A DNA stretch of 64,000 nucleotides from Burkholderia sp. 9120 (GCF_000745015.1 NZ_JQNA01000002.1:620001-684000), one strand, 5' to 3'. Counted from the first letter of the stretch, positions 43,672-54,262 are shown. A program made the numbers and translations. The notes: generated from the letters alone by a model not told the origin.

Positions 43672-45378
43672 ATGAAACTCGGGTACGGCAGCAAATGGAC
43701 CATCGTGCTCGCGGCGCTCGCGGCGAGCGCCATGCAGGTGGAGGCTCAAGCCCAGGCGCGTCCGGGCGGTGCGGTCGGCGGCAATCCGCTCGACTCGCTG
43801 CCGCAGATCAAGGCGCCCGACAAAGGACCCAACGTGACCGTGCAGGTCGCGCCGCAAGCGCCCCAACTTCAGGAACTGCTCGCCCGCCATCTGACGCCCT
43901 CGCGCGTGCAGGTCGAGGGCGTGAAGTCGATTCCGTTCGACGAAGTCGCGGCGCGCTTCACGCCGCTCGTCGGCAAGGACACCACGATCGGCGATCTGAT
44001 CGAGGTCGCCAACGGCGTCACCAAGCTATATCAGGATCGCGGCTATGCGCTCTCGTTCGCGTTCATTCCGGCGCAGACCTTCGAAGGCGGCGTGGTGCGC
44101 GTGACCGTGGTGGAAGGCTACGTGTCCGCGGTCAAGGTGACGGGCAAGCCCGGCGCGGTCGAAGACAAGATCCGCGCGATCGCCGACCACATCGTCGCCG
44201 ACCGGCCGTTGCGGCGCGCCACCTTCGAACGCTATATCAACGTGCTCGGCCTGCTGCCGGGCGTGAAGGTCGCGGCGAACGTACCGCCGCCGCAGAACAC
44301 CGACGGCGCCACCACGCTCGAACTGAACGTGGACCGCAAGCCGTTCGACGTCAGCATGGGGATCGATTTCAATCACCCCGGCGTGCAGGGATTGCTGACC
44401 GCCACGGAAAACGGCCTGACCGCGCTCGGCGAACAGCTGAGCGTGTCGGCGCTGCTGCCGAAGGGTCGCGACAACGTCACCTATCTCGCCGCGCACGCGG
44501 CGGTGCCGATCGGCAGCAACGGGCTGATCGCGAAGATCGACGCGACCCACTATCGCGGCAATCCGGTCGACAACCCCGGCCTGCCCTCTTACATCGGGCG
44601 CACGGTGATCAACGACAAGGTGGGCGGCTCGCTCGCCTATCCGATCCTGTTGAGCAACACGCAGAGCGTGATCGGCACGGCGTCGGTGTACGCATCGCAC
44701 GACGAGGATCGCTACAACAATACGCAAACCGGCGCGCAGATCGGTTTGCGTTCGCAGGTGCGCGTCATGCAATTGCAGGCCGATTACACCAACGTGCAGA
44801 CCGGCCAGGTGCGTCGCGCGAGTATCAACGTGGCGAAGGCGTTCGATATTCTCGGGGCGTCGAAATCCGGCGACTCGAACGTGCCGGGTTCGCCGGTCAC
44901 GAACCCGGCGTCGATCACCTTCGTACGCACCGGCGCAAGCTTTTCGCAAAGCAACGACTGGCCAATGAAGATCGGCACCGCGGTGTCGCTGACAGGTCAG
45001 TACAGCGCCGTCTCGCTGCCGACCTCGGAACAGATCTCGTTCGGTGCGCAACGATTCGCGCAGGGCTATCAACCGGGTGAAGCGTCGGGCGATTCCGGCT
45101 GGGGCGCGATGTTCGAAGTCAACCGTCCGTTCACGCCGGGCTTCACCTATCTGCGCACGCTCACGCCGTACGTGTCGTTCGACATGGCGCGCGTCTATCT
45201 GCATGCGGGCACGCCGTCGCCGTCGCGGCTTTCTTCGATCGCGTTCGGCTTCCGCATCTCCGATGCGAAGTACTACAGCCTGGATCTGTCGGTGGCCAAG
45301 GCGATCGGCGATGCGCCGGTGGAAAGCGCATCGCGCGCGCCGCGCGTCAACGCGACGTTCTCGTACCAGTTGAATTGA
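43672..45378 (+). CDS. TpsB-like outer-membrane transporter (ShlB/FhaC family)
   Basis: 568 residues with a signal peptide (residues about 1-28), two POTRA domains (about 77-150 and 151-222; HLTPSRVQVEGVKSIPFDEVAA, then VVEGYVSAVKVTGKPGAVED) and a beta-barrel from 224 to the C-terminal FSYQLN. The loop-6 motif, VRGY/F in TpsB proteins, reads AQGYQPGEASGDSGW with Gln464 replacing the usual Arg. No TpsA (haemagglutinin-type) gene is nearby; the only candidate cargoes are the two lipoproteins upstream. GAGGA lies 7 nt before ATG 43672. Confidence 0.85.
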   Translation: MKLGYGSKWTIVLAALAASAMQVEAQAQARPGGAVGGNPLDSLPQIKAPDKGPNVTVQVAPQAPQLQELLARHLTPSRVQVEGVKSIPFDEVAARFTPLVGKDTTIGDLIEVANGVTKLYQDRGYALSFAFIPAQTFEGGVVRVTVVEGYVSAVKVTGKPGAVEDKIRAIADHIVADRPLRRATFERYINVLGLLPGVKVAANVPPPQNTDGATTLELNVDRKPFDVSMGIDFNHPGVQGLLTATENGLTALGEQLSVSALLPKGRDNVTYLAAHAAVPIGSNGLIAKIDATHYRGNPVDNPGLPSYIGRTVINDKVGGSLAYPILLSNTQSVIGTASVYASHDEDRYNNTQTGAQIGLRSQVRVMQLQADYTNVQTGQVRRASINVAKAFDILGASKSGDSNVPGSPVTNPASITFVRTGASFSQSNDWPMKIGTAVSLTGQYSAVSLPTSEQISFGAQRFAQGYQPGEASGDSGWGAMFEVNRPFTPGFTYLRTLTPYVSFDMARVYLHAGTPSPSRLSSIAFGFRISDAKYYSLDLSVAKAIGDAPVESASRAPRVNATFSYQLN

Positions 45379-45684
45379 GGCTCGCGCGATATGCGTTTGA
45401 GCGGTGGTTGAACGATGCCTGAACGATGCCTGAGCGATGCCTGAACCGCGAAAGTGCCGCGTCCTGATTAGAGGGTCCCCTATCAAACGACGCGCACACT
45501 TTCACGTATTCTGCGCTGACGATGTGCGGCCGGCGGCGCGCAACCCGCGCGCCACCACCCAGGCGAAACAGAGAACCTGAGGGCCGGGCAAGGCATCACG
45601 GCGGCGCAAACCCGGCAAGCCGCCCGAGATGCCGATAACGCTGCGCGACCATGATCGCGCTGTCTTTAATCAAGGAGGAAGACA
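45379..45684 (+). other. Intergenic region with 11-bp tandem repeat
   Basis: Between the barrel and DUF2147 genes. An 11-bp unit TGAACGATGCC is repeated at 45409, 45420 and 45431 (one mismatch) with a partial fourth at 45442. No promoter or reading frame was found in the remaining 240 bp. Confidence 0.6.
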
Positions 45685-46170
45685 ATGATGCAATTCACAC
45701 AACGCGCGCGTGCCATCGCGCTTCGCACCGCCAAACAGGCCGCACTCGCCGGCGTATTGCTGGCCAGCGCCATGACGGCCATGGCGCAAACCAACAGCCC
45801 GATCGGCATGTGGCAAACCATCGACGATCACACCGGCCAGCCCAAGGCGCTCGTGCAGATCGCACAAGACGGCGGCGGCTCACTCACCGGCAAGGTGGTC
45901 AAGGGGCTCGGACCGAACGACCAACCGGATCGCCGCTGCACCGCCTGCACCGACGCGCGCAAGGATCAGCCGATTCTCGGCATGACGATCATCAACGACA
46001 TGAAGAAGGACGGCGACGGCTGGGATCACGGGCAGATTCTCGACCCGGAAAACGGCAAGCTCTACAAGTGCAAGATGCACCTGGAAGACGGTGGCAACAA
46101 GCTGGTGGTGCGCGGCTATATCGGCATTGCGCTGCTGGGCCGCTCGCAGACATGGGTGCGTCAGCAGTAA
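45685..46170 (+). CDS. Secreted DUF2147 protein
   Basis: 161 residues with a signal peptide (QAALAGVLLASAMTAMAQ) and the DUF2147 pattern SPIGMWQTIDDHTGQPKALVQI, then DPENGKLYKCKMHLEDGG and RGYIGIALLGRSQTW. It is a small lipocalin-like beta-barrel family of unknown role, sometimes stress- or envelope-related. AAGGAGG lies upstream of ATG ATG at 45685. The terminator at 46215 ends the unit. Confidence 0.88.
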   Translation: MMQFTQRARAIALRTAKQAALAGVLLASAMTAMAQTNSPIGMWQTIDDHTGQPKALVQIAQDGGGSLTGKVVKGLGPNDQPDRRCTACTDARKDQPILGMTIINDMKKDGDGWDHGQILDPENGKLYKCKMHLEDGGNKLVVRGYIGIALLGRSQTWVRQQ

Positions 46171-46214
46171 GAAAACGCGAGGCCGCTTTAGCGCGGCCTG
46201 GAATGAAGCATAAA

Positions 46215-46249
46215 AAAACGGCCGACGATTGCCATCGTTCGGCCGTTTT
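46215..46249. terminator. Bidirectional rho-independent terminator
   Basis: AAAACGGCCGA (46215-46225) pairs with TCGGCCGTTTT (46239-46249), with a further CGAT/ATCG inner stem. A-run on the left and T-run on the right serve both the DUF2147 gene and the convergent IS5-like gene. Confidence 0.85.
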
Positions 46250-46279
46250 GTTTATGTGAAGTGAGGGAGATCAGTATCG

Positions 46280-46729
46280 TCATGCAGCGTGCTTGAAAGG
46301 CGACCCGAAGACGAATGGCGAGACCGGTAGCGGTGTCGTGGGCGCCGGTTTGTACACGCCCGGCGTGACGATGCGGCCTGGGTCGGCGTCGACGTTCTTC
46401 TGTTCCGCGCCCAGATGCGTTCTCATGCGCGCTTCCATCAAACTGCAAAGCTCTTCGCTCGCTGCGCCGAACAGTTGCTCCGTCACGCGCTTGAGCACAC
46501 CCGACGCGTACCACGCCTTGAAACGACGATGGCAGGTCTGGTAAGACGGATATTTGCGCGGCATGGCGGACCAGGTGGCGCCGCTATACATGACCCACAG
46601 CACGCCATTCAGCACCGAACGGGTATTGGCAAGAGGCCGGCCGCGCAGTTCGGCACGCGGCCTCAGTTCGGGGAGCAACGGTGCAACGCGTTGCCATTCT
46701 TCATCATTGATATCACGGTACGGATCCAT
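46280..46729 (-). CDS. IS5-type transposase N-terminal-domain protein (remnant or domesticated)
   Basis: 149 residues. The first 85 match the DUF4096 helix-turn-helix domain of IS5-group transposases (WQRVAPLLPE, then GVLWVMYSGATWSAMPRKYP and CHRRFKAWYASGVLKRV). The DDE catalytic part is absent; instead a Pro/Thr-rich tail of about 60 residues follows. No terminal inverted repeats were found. AAGGAG sits 6 nt before ATG, and the frame is intact, so it may be an expressed DNA-binding protein rather than junk. Confidence 0.75.
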   Translation of the reverse strand: MDPYRDINDEEWQRVAPLLPELRPRAELRGRPLANTRSVLNGVLWVMYSGATWSAMPRKYPSYQTCHRRFKAWYASGVLKRVTEQLFGAASEELCSLMEARMRTHLGAEQKNVDADPGRIVTPGVYKPAPTTPLPVSPFVFGSPFKHAA

Positions 46730-46891
46730 GGGTTTCTCCTTCGTCAGAACCTCGACAGAAGATATCCAGTCGTCCGCAGCCGGAATATAAGATCAATCCG
46801 AATCTTGAAAATACGTCGGCGCTCGTCGCCTGTTCGGTGAGCGGAGCGCGACCTATCGTAAAAGAATTGCCCGGCTAGTTGTCGCGACCGC

Positions 46892-47989
46892 TCAGGTCAG
46901 CGACGTATCCACGATCCGACGCGGCGTATCGAGGTATTCCTTCGATTGCATTTCGACGATGCGCGAGACCGTGCGCGTGAATTCGTTCGCCATCGGGCCA
47001 TCGACATAGAGCTCTTCCGGCGGCACCGCCGCCGACATCAGCAGCTTCACCTTGTGGTCGTAGAACACGTCGATCAGCCACGTGAAGCGGCGCGCCTCCG
47101 ACGCCATACGCACCGACATCTGCGGCACGCCGGAGAGCACCACCGCGTGAAAGCGGCTCGCCAGTTCGAGGTAGTCGTTCTGCGAACGCGGGCCGCCGCA
47201 GAGCGTCGCAAAGTCGAACCAGACGACGCCGTCCGCTTTACGCAGCGCCTTCAGCTCGCGCTTTTCGATGCGCAGGATCGGGCTCTCGTCAGGCACTGCG
47301 GCGAGGCGCGCGAACGCGTCGCGCAAGGCTTTGTCCGACGCCGCGCCGAGCGGCGTGTGATACACCTCGACCTGAGCCAGCGTGCGTTGCCGGTAGTCGA
47401 TGCCGGCGTCGACGTTGACCACGTCGAGCTTGCTCTTGATGAGCTCGATTGCCGGCAGCATGCGGTCGCGATGCAGGCCGTCCGGATACAGCGTGTCCGG
47501 ATCGTAGTTGGACGTCATCACGAACTGCACGCCGTTTTCGAACAGCTTGTCGAGCAGACGGTAGAGGATCATCGCGTCGGCGATATCCGACACGTGGAAT
47601 TCGTCGAAACAGATCAGCCGGTAGCGCTTCGCAATGCGGCGCGCGAGTTCGTCGAGCGGATCGGCGGTGCCTTTCAGCTCTTCCAGTTCGCGATGCACTT
47701 CGCGCATGAACTCGTGGAAATGCAACCGCGTTTTGCGCTGCACCGGCACGATCATGTAGAAGCTGTCCATCAGGAAGCTCTTGCCCCGCCCTACGCCGCC
47801 CCACAGGTAGACGCCGCGCGGCAGATCCGGGTGAATGATCAGCTTCTTGAACGCATTCGAGCGGCGCGATTTGTACTCGGTCCACTCTTCAAAACACCGC
47901 TGCAGGCGGTCGACCGCCGCGAGCTGCGCCGGGTCCGATTGATAGCCGCGCGTCTGCAGTTCTTTTTCGTAGTATTCGGTGACGTTCAT
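46892..47989 (-). CDS. zapE: ZapE (AFG1-like) cell-division ATPase
   Basis: A 365-residue P-loop ATPase of the AFG1/ZapE family, which acts at the Z-ring in late division. Walker A GGVGRGKS is at 64-71; Walker B LICFDEFHVSDIADA and the conserved RFTWLIDVFYD near the C-terminus are present. The ATG at 47989 has a poor ribosome site and lies only 11-50 nt beyond the lpdA terminator hairpin. Confidence 0.93.
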   Translation of the reverse strand: MNVTEYYEKELQTRGYQSDPAQLAAVDRLQRCFEEWTEYKSRRSNAFKKLIIHPDLPRGVYLWGGVGRGKSFLMDSFYMIVPVQRKTRLHFHEFMREVHRELEELKGTADPLDELARRIAKRYRLICFDEFHVSDIADAMILYRLLDKLFENGVQFVMTSNYDPDTLYPDGLHRDRMLPAIELIKSKLDVVNVDAGIDYRQRTLAQVEVYHTPLGAASDKALRDAFARLAAVPDESPILRIEKRELKALRKADGVVWFDFATLCGGPRSQNDYLELASRFHAVVLSGVPQMSVRMASEARRFTWLIDVFYDHKVKLLMSAAVPPEELYVDGPMANEFTRTVSRIVEMQSKEYLDTPRRIVDTSLT

Positions 47990-48000
47990 TGGGTTGCTGC

Positions 48001-48038
48001 AAAAAAGAAAGGCGGGAGGGAATGAACCCGCCCGCCTT
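48001..48038 (-). terminator. Rho-independent terminator after lpdA
   Basis: On the minus strand AAGGCGGGCGGG pairs with CCCTCCCGCCTT (one mismatch, 6-nt loop) followed by TCTTTTTT. It ends within 12 nt of the zapE start. Confidence 0.85.
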
Positions 48039-48079
48039 GGTGGTGATGCCGAATTGCGTTCAGTCAGGCGTGCGCGTGA

Positions 48080-49510
48080 TTACATGTTCAGCGCGCGCTT
48101 GTCCACGGCCAGAGCCGCTTCGCGCATGACTTCCGAGAGCGACGGGTGCGGATGGCAAATGCGGCCGATATCTTCCGACGCCGCCTTGAATTCCATCGCC
48201 ACCACGGCTTCCGCGATCAGGTCCGATGCGTTGGCCGAAATGATGTGCACGCCGAGCAGTTCGTCGGTCTTCGCGTCGGCGATCATCTTGACGAAACCTT
48301 CCGCCTTGTTGATACCCAGCGCGCGGCCGTTCGCCATGAACGGGAACTGGCCCGTCTTGACTTCGCGACCCTCCGCCTTCAGTTGCTGTTCGGTCTTGCC
48401 GACCCACGCGATTTCCGGTTCGGTGTAGATCACCCACGGAATGCAGTTGTAGTCGATATGCGGCTTCTGACCGTCGATGATTTCGGCCACCAGCACGCCT
48501 TCATCTTCCGCCTTATGCGCGAGCATCGGGCCACGCACCACGTCGCCGATCGCGTACACGTTCGGCACCGCCGTCGCGCAGTGGTCGTTGACGTCGATGA
48601 AGCCGCGCTCGTTGGCCTTCAGGCCGATCGCTTCGAGGCCGAGGTTGTCGGTGTTCGGCACGCGGCCGATCGACACGATCAGGCGGTCGGCTTCGAGCGA
48701 TTGCGCGTTGCCGTCCTTGTCCGTGTAAGCGATCGTGACGTTCTTGTCCGTTGCCTTGATTTCGCCGACCTTCACGCCAACGTGAATGTCGAGACCTTGT
48801 TTCTTGAACTGCTTGGCCGCTTCTTTAGCCAGCGACTGGTCAGCCGCGCCGAGGAATTCCGGCAGCGCTTCGAGCACGGTCACGTCCGCGCCCAGACGAC
48901 GCCACACCGAACCGAGTTCCAGACCGATCACGCCGGCGCCGATCACGGCCAGCTTCTTCGGTACGGTGTCGAACGTCAGTGCGCCTTCGTTGTCGGCGAC
49001 GATTTTGTTGTCGACCGGAATGCCCGGCAGATGACGCGCCTTCGAACCCGTGGCGATGATCACGTTCTTTGCCGTGACGACTTCCGTCTCGCCTTCGCCG
49101 CTCACTTCGATCTGCACGCCGGCGTCCGTCTTGCCGGTGAACTTGCCGTGACCCTTGAGCCAGGTGATCTTGTTCTTGCGGAACAGGAATTCGATACCCT
49201 TGGTCATCTTCTCGACGATGCTTTCCTTGCGGGCCAGCATCTTCGAGATATCGACCTTGACGTTTTCCACGGAGATACCGTGGTCGCCCAGGTGATGCGA
49301 TGCGTTTTCAAATTCTTCCGACGACGCGAGCAATGCCTTCGACGGAATGCAACCCACGTTCAGGCACGTGCCGCCGAGCTTCAGCGTGCCGGCCGGGTTC
49401 TTCCATTTCTCGATACACGCGACGGTCTTGCCGAGCTGCGCTGCGCGGATGGCGGCGATATAACCGCCGGGGCCTGCGCCGATCACGACGACGTCAAATT
49501 CTTTGGACAT
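48080..49510 (-). CDS. lpdA: Dihydrolipoyl dehydrogenase (E3)
   Basis: A 476-residue FAD/NAD enzyme reoxidising lipoyl groups of the 2-oxoglutarate dehydrogenase complex. FAD motif [10 protein letters not shown] (11-20), redox-active Cys49/Cys54 (GGTCLNVGC), NAD motif [12 protein letters not shown] and C-terminal HPHPSLSE with the catalytic His are present. ATG 49510 was chosen (AAGGAT 5 nt upstream). Third gene of the odh operon, 146 nt after odhB. Confidence 0.97.
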   Translation of the reverse strand: MSKEFDVVVIGAGPGGYIAAIRAAQLGKTVACIEKWKNPAGTLKLGGTCLNVGCIPSKALLASSEEFENASHHLGDHGISVENVKVDISKMLARKESIVEKMTKGIEFLFRKNKITWLKGHGKFTGKTDAGVQIEVSGEGETEVVTAKNVIIATGSKARHLPGIPVDNKIVADNEGALTFDTVPKKLAVIGAGVIGLELGSVWRRLGADVTVLEALPEFLGAADQSLAKEAAKQFKKQGLDIHVGVKVGEIKATDKNVTIAYTDKDGNAQSLEADRLIVSIGRVPNTDNLGLEAIGLKANERGFIDVNDHCATAVPNVYAIGDVVRGPMLAHKAEDEGVLVAEIIDGQKPHIDYNCIPWVIYTEPEIAWVGKTEQQLKAEGREVKTGQFPFMANGRALGINKAEGFVKMIADAKTDELLGVHIISANASDLIAEAVVAMEFKAASEDIGRICHPHPSLSEVMREAALAVDKRALNM

Positions 49511-49656
49511 GACAATCCTTTTGATGGCGGAACGGCGCGCGGCCACGCTTCGAGGCGCGCGGCGTTCCTGTGCTGCGGAATGCTGGAAAGACGTAGTGCT
49601 TATATGGCGTCGACTTGTGCGATGACAAGCCGACGCCGGCCCAACCCGACTCGTGC

Positions 49657-50934
49657 TTACAGGTCGAGCAACAGACGAGCCGGATCTTCCAGCGCGTCTT
49701 TCATGGCCACCAGCGACAGCACCGCTTCGCGACCGTCGATGATGCGGTGGTCGTACGACAGCGCCAGGTAGTTCATCGGGCGGATCACGATCTGGCCGTT
49801 TTCGACCACAGCGCGTTCCTTGGTGGCGTGCACGCCGAGAATCGCGGATTGCGGCGGGTTGATGATCGGCGTCGACAGCATCGAACCGAACACACCACCG
49901 TTCGAGATCGAGAACGTACCGCCGGTCATTTCGTCGATCGACAGCTTGCCGTCTTTCGCCTTCTGACCGAATTCGGCGATCTTCTTCTCGATTTCAGCGA
50001 GGCTCAGCTGATCTGCATTGCGCAGGATCGGCACCACCAGGCCACGCGGCGAACCGACCGCGATACCAATGTCGAAGTAGCCGTGATAGACGATGTCGTT
50101 ACCGTCGATCGACGCGTTCACCAGCGGGTACTTCTTCAGCGCGTGAACCGCCGCCTTGACGAAGAACGACATGAAACCGAGCTTCACGCCATGTTCTTTT
50201 TCGAACTTGTCTTTGTACTTGTTGCGCAGGTCCATCACCGGGGCCATGTTCACTTCGTTGAACGTGGTCAGGATGGCGTTGGTTTGCTGCGACTCGAGCA
50301 GACGTTCGGCGATACGTGCGCGCAGACGCGACATCGGCACGCGTTGTTCCGGGCGGTCCTTCAGCCACTGGTCGGCGGAGGCCGGGCCCTTGACTTCCGG
50401 CAGCGACGGCTTGGCCGCCTTCGGTGCGGCAGCGGCCGGAGCCGGTGCGGCCTTGGCAGCCGGCGCGCCGGCGGTCAGCACGTCGCCCTTGGTGATGCGG
50501 CCGTCGCGGCCCGTGCCGGCGACGTCGCCCGACGCCAGACCCTTCTCCGCCATCAGCTTGCCGGCAGCCGGCGAAGCAGCGGTGTTCGCACCCGTTGCGG
50601 ATGCGGCTTGCGCGGCCGGAGCAGCGGCTTGTGCCGGCTCAGCGACCGGAGCCGGCTTCACTTCGGCTTCGACGGCAGCGGCGCCAGCCTTGCCTTCGGT
50701 GTCGATCTTCGCGATCACCTGATCGGCGGCGACGATATCGCCGTCGTTCGAGATGATTTGCGCGAGCACGCCGGCTGCGGGTGCCGGCACTTCGAGCACG
50801 ACCTTGTCGGTCTCGATTTCGATGAGAATTTCGTCGATGGCGACAGCCTCGCCGGGCTTCTTCTTCCACTGCAGCATCGTGGCTTCCGAGACCGACTCGG
50901 AAAGCTGGGGAACCTTGACTTCAACAATAGCCAT
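49657..50934 (-). CDS. odhB: Dihydrolipoyl succinyltransferase (E2o)
   Basis: 425 residues. One lipoyl domain with Lys44 ([11 protein letters not shown]), an Ala/Pro linker, an E3-binding domain ([22 protein letters not shown]), another Ala-rich linker and the catalytic domain ending in [12 protein letters not shown]. It transfers succinyl from lipoate to CoA in the TCA cycle. Confidence 0.97.
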   Translation of the reverse strand: MAIVEVKVPQLSESVSEATMLQWKKKPGEAVAIDEILIEIETDKVVLEVPAPAAGVLAQIISNDGDIVAADQVIAKIDTEGKAGAAAVEAEVKPAPVAEPAQAAAPAAQAASATGANTAASPAAGKLMAEKGLASGDVAGTGRDGRITKGDVLTAGAPAAKAAPAPAAAAPKAAKPSLPEVKGPASADQWLKDRPEQRVPMSRLRARIAERLLESQQTNAILTTFNEVNMAPVMDLRNKYKDKFEKEHGVKLGFMSFFVKAAVHALKKYPLVNASIDGNDIVYHGYFDIGIAVGSPRGLVVPILRNADQLSLAEIEKKIAEFGQKAKDGKLSIDEMTGGTFSISNGGVFGSMLSTPIINPPQSAILGVHATKERAVVENGQIVIRPMNYLALSYDHRIIDGREAVLSLVAMKDALEDPARLLLDL

Positions 50935-51080
50935 TATGAATATCCTGAATACGTATCGGGTGACGGCGCGGTGAACGACGACCGCCTGCGAACCATGCCT
51001 GCCGTTGATGAACCCTCTATGGGTTCGGTGAGCGGCGGCACGGGAAAGCGCACTGCGCTTTCCCGGTTCGTCTGTTTTGC

Positions 51081-53942
51081 TTATTTAGCGATCGACGAGC
51101 TCTTGAGACGGCCGAACGCGCCCTCGATAAGCGCCTTCTGCTGCTCGTAGTGCTTCGCGTAGTAGCCGACTGCCGGCGAGGCCGAAGCCGGACGGCCGCT
51201 GTACGCCAGCTTCTGTCCGTCCTTCATGCCTTCCTTCAGGTGATGCTCGATGTAGAACCACGGGCCTTGATTCTGCGGCTCGTCCTGCACCCAGACCACT
51301 TCGGTCGCGTTGTCGTACTTCTTCATTTCCGCTTCGAACTGCTTGTGCGCGAACGGATAGAGCTGTTCGATACGGATGATCGCGACGTCGTACTGCTTCG
51401 CTTCGCGGCGATGCGCGACGAGGTCGTAGTACACGCGGCCCGAGCAGGCCACCACGCGCTTGACCTTCTTCGCGTCGACCGCTTCGTCCACTTCGCCGAT
51501 GATCGGCTGGAACGCGCCCTTGGCCAGTTCCGACAGATCCGACACGGCTTCCTTGTGGCGCAGCAGCGACTTCGGCGTCGCGACGATCAGCGGCTTGCGG
51601 AACAGCCGGATCATCTGACGGCGCAACAGGTGGAAAATCTGCGCCGGCGTGGTCGGTTGAACGACCTGCATGTTGTGATCTGCGCACAGTTGCAGGAAAC
51701 GCTCGATGCGTGCCGACGAGTGTTCCGGACCCTGGCCTTCGTAGCCGTGCGGCAGCAGCATCGTGAGACCCGACACGCGGCCCCACTTCACTTCGCCCGA
51801 CGAGATGAACTGGTCGATCACGACTTGCGCGCCGTTCACGAAGTCGCCGAACTGCGCTTCCCACGCGACGAACGTATTCGGTTCAGCGGTCGAGTAGCCG
51901 TACTCGAAACCGAGCACCGCTTCTTCCGACAGCACCGAATCGATCACGTTGAACTTCGCCTGACCTTCCGCGATGTTCTGCAGCGGCACGTACGTGCCGT
52001 CGTTCCAGCGTTCGCGGTTCTGATCGTGCAGCACCGAGTGACGGTGCGTGAACGTGCCGCGGCCCGAGTCCTGACCGGTCAGACGCACGGCATAGCCGGA
52101 CGCGACCAGCGACGCGAATGCCAGGTGCTCGCCCATACCCCAGTCGAGCTTGGCTTCGCCACGGCCCATCGCGCGACGGTCGTTGAGAACGCGCTCGACC
52201 AGCGGGTGAACCTTGAAGTTTTCCGGCACCGTGGTGATGCGTTCGGCGAGGCGCTTCAGTTCCGCGAGCGGCACGGCCGTGTCGGCTGCGTCGGTCCACT
52301 TGCGGTTCAGGAACGGCACCCAATCCACCGCGTACTTGCTCTTGTAATTCGACAGGACCGGGTCGACCGTGTGGTGACCTTCGTCCATGGCCTTACGGTA
52401 GGCCTTGACGAAATCGTCGCCTTCTTCCGCCGTGATCACGCCTTGTTGCACCAGCTTTTCAGCGTACAGCGCGCGCGTGCCCGGATGCTTGGCGATGGTC
52501 TTGTACATCAGCGGCTGCGTGACCGCCGGCGTGTCCTGCTCGTTGTGACCCAGCTTGCGGAAACAGACGATGTCGACGACCACGTCTTTGTGGAACTGCA
52601 TCCGGAAGTCGATGGCCAGCTGCGTAGCCAGCACGACCGCTTCGGGATCGTCGCCGTTCACGTGCAGCACCGGCGCTTCGATCATCTTGACCACGTCCGA
52701 GCAATACAACGTGGAGCGCGAGTCGCGCGGGTCCGACGTCGTGAAGCCGATCTGGTTGTTGATGACGATGTGCAGCGTGCCGTGCGTGCCGTAACCGCGC
52801 GTTTGCGCGAGGTTCAGCGTTTCCATCACGACGCCCTGGCCGGCGAAGGCCGCGTCGCCGTGGATCTGCACCGGCAGCACTTGCAGGCCGCTGTCGTCGC
52901 CGCGACGGTCCATACGGGCCTTCGCCGAACCTTCGACCACCGGGTTGACGATTTCGAGGTGCGACGGGTTGAACGCGAGCGACAGGTGAACCGGGCCGCC
53001 TTCGGTCGAGACGTCCGACGAGAAACCCTTGTGGTACTTGACGTCGCCGGCAGGCAGGTCGTCGACGTGCTTGCCTTCGAATTCGGCGAACAGGTCCGCC
53101 GGCATCTTGCCCAGCGTATTGACCAGCACGTTCAGACGGCCGCGGTGAGCCATGCCGATAACGATTTCCTGAACGCCGTTGGCGCCGCCGTGACGCACGA
53201 CTTCGTCCATCGACGCGATGAAGCTTTCGCCGCCTTCGAGCGAGAAGCGTTTCTGGCCGACATACTTGGTGTGCAGGAAGCGCTCGAGGCCTTCAGCGGC
53301 CGTCAAACGGTTCAGGATGTGCTTTTTCTTGTCGTTCGAGAAATTCGGCGTCGAACGGATCGACTCGAGCTTCTCTTTCCACCAGCGCTTCTGTTCCGGA
53401 TCGCTGATGTACATATACTCGGCGCCGATCGTGCCGCAGTACGTGTCACGCAATGCCTTGACGATCTCGCGCAGCGACGCGCGCTCGAAACCGAAATACA
53501 GGTTCGTGGCGCTGAACTCCTGGTCCAGGTCGGCTTCGGTGAAGTCGTAGAACGCGGGTTCCAGTTCGGGAATAGCGGGACGTTCGCGGCGCTTCAGCGG
53601 ATCGAGATTGGCCCATTGCGAGCCGAGGAAGCGATATGCGCCGATGAGGGACTGCACATAGACTTGCTTGCGGGAGGTAGCGAGATCTTCGCCGCCGGTC
53701 GCAGCGCGCGGGATGAAGGCGTTAGCCTTGGCCCGTTGAGCAAACGATTCGACGATCGGGCCGTGGGCCACGTCGTTGGCATTGCTGCCGTCCGATGCAG
53801 GAACATTCTGCAACGCGTCGAAATAGCTGCGCCAGTTCTCGGGCACTGACGCCGGATTGTCGAGATACGCTTCGTACATTTCTTCTACGTACGGAGCATT
53901 GCCGCCGAACAGATAAGAGTTCGACTGGAATTGCTTCATCAT
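51081..53942 (-). CDS. odhA: 2-oxoglutarate dehydrogenase E1
   Basis: A 953-residue thiamine-diphosphate enzyme decarboxylating 2-oxoglutarate. The N-terminus ([27 protein letters not shown]), [32 protein letters not shown] and [12 protein letters not shown] are characteristic. The ATG at 53942 (followed by a second ATG) is preferred to a GTG 12 nt earlier. First gene of odhA-odhB-lpdA. Confidence 0.97.
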   Translation of the reverse strand: MMKQFQSNSYLFGGNAPYVEEMYEAYLDNPASVPENWRSYFDALQNVPASDGSNANDVAHGPIVESFAQRAKANAFIPRAATGGEDLATSRKQVYVQSLIGAYRFLGSQWANLDPLKRRERPAIPELEPAFYDFTEADLDQEFSATNLYFGFERASLREIVKALRDTYCGTIGAEYMYISDPEQKRWWKEKLESIRSTPNFSNDKKKHILNRLTAAEGLERFLHTKYVGQKRFSLEGGESFIASMDEVVRHGGANGVQEIVIGMAHRGRLNVLVNTLGKMPADLFAEFEGKHVDDLPAGDVKYHKGFSSDVSTEGGPVHLSLAFNPSHLEIVNPVVEGSAKARMDRRGDDSGLQVLPVQIHGDAAFAGQGVVMETLNLAQTRGYGTHGTLHIVINNQIGFTTSDPRDSRSTLYCSDVVKMIEAPVLHVNGDDPEAVVLATQLAIDFRMQFHKDVVVDIVCFRKLGHNEQDTPAVTQPLMYKTIAKHPGTRALYAEKLVQQGVITAEEGDDFVKAYRKAMDEGHHTVDPVLSNYKSKYAVDWVPFLNRKWTDAADTAVPLAELKRLAERITTVPENFKVHPLVERVLNDRRAMGRGEAKLDWGMGEHLAFASLVASGYAVRLTGQDSGRGTFTHRHSVLHDQNRERWNDGTYVPLQNIAEGQAKFNVIDSVLSEEAVLGFEYGYSTAEPNTFVAWEAQFGDFVNGAQVVIDQFISSGEVKWGRVSGLTMLLPHGYEGQGPEHSSARIERFLQLCADHNMQVVQPTTPAQIFHLLRRQMIRLFRKPLIVATPKSLLRHKEAVSDLSELAKGAFQPIIGEVDEAVDAKKVKRVVACSGRVYYDLVAHRREAKQYDVAIIRIEQLYPFAHKQFEAEMKKYDNATEVVWVQDEPQNQGPWFYIEHHLKEGMKDGQKLAYSGRPASASPAVGYYAKHYEQQKALIEGAFGRLKSSSIAK

Positions 53943-53965
53943 TTTTACGCTCACCTTTCTTCGAG

Positions 53966-53977
53966 TTTCTCGAGAAA
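53966..53977. promoter_or_regulatory. 12-bp palindrome upstream of odhA
   Basis: TTTCTCGAGAAA, a perfect palindrome 24-35 nt before the odhA start. Could be an operator in the leader or early transcribed region. Confidence 0.35.
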
Positions 53978-54232
53978 TAGCGGGTTACAGAACCTTCCGC
54001 GACACGGCCTGACCGTTTGGCGGATTGCGCGAATCAAGTCTTGCTTGGAAGGACCTAAAACTTTGCACCCGGGGAGCATATCACAGAACCGATACTCCAG
54101 ATAGCAGACGGATTGCCGCTCAAGCCTTTTCTGACGGGGCTTTCGGGCTACTTTCAAGATGGGTAACAGTCTCCTGCGGCAAACGGGGCCAATTGGCCAG
54201 CAGGTTGCATCAGCCTGCATGGGAGCAGAAAC

Positions 54233-54262
54233 GGCAAAAGCCACCCGAAGGTGGCTTTTGCC
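54233..54262 (-). terminator. Rho-independent terminator after typA
   Basis: A 13-bp perfect stem GGCAAAAGCCACC/GGTGGCTTTTGCC; on the minus strand the loop is TTCG closed by C-G. The T tract is partly inside the stem. The rest of the gap to odhA (53943-54232) shows no gene. Confidence 0.8.

Noticed and set aside
46250..46891. Complete insertion sequence at the IS5-like gene
   Set aside because: No terminal inverted repeats, no target duplication and no DDE domain were seen.
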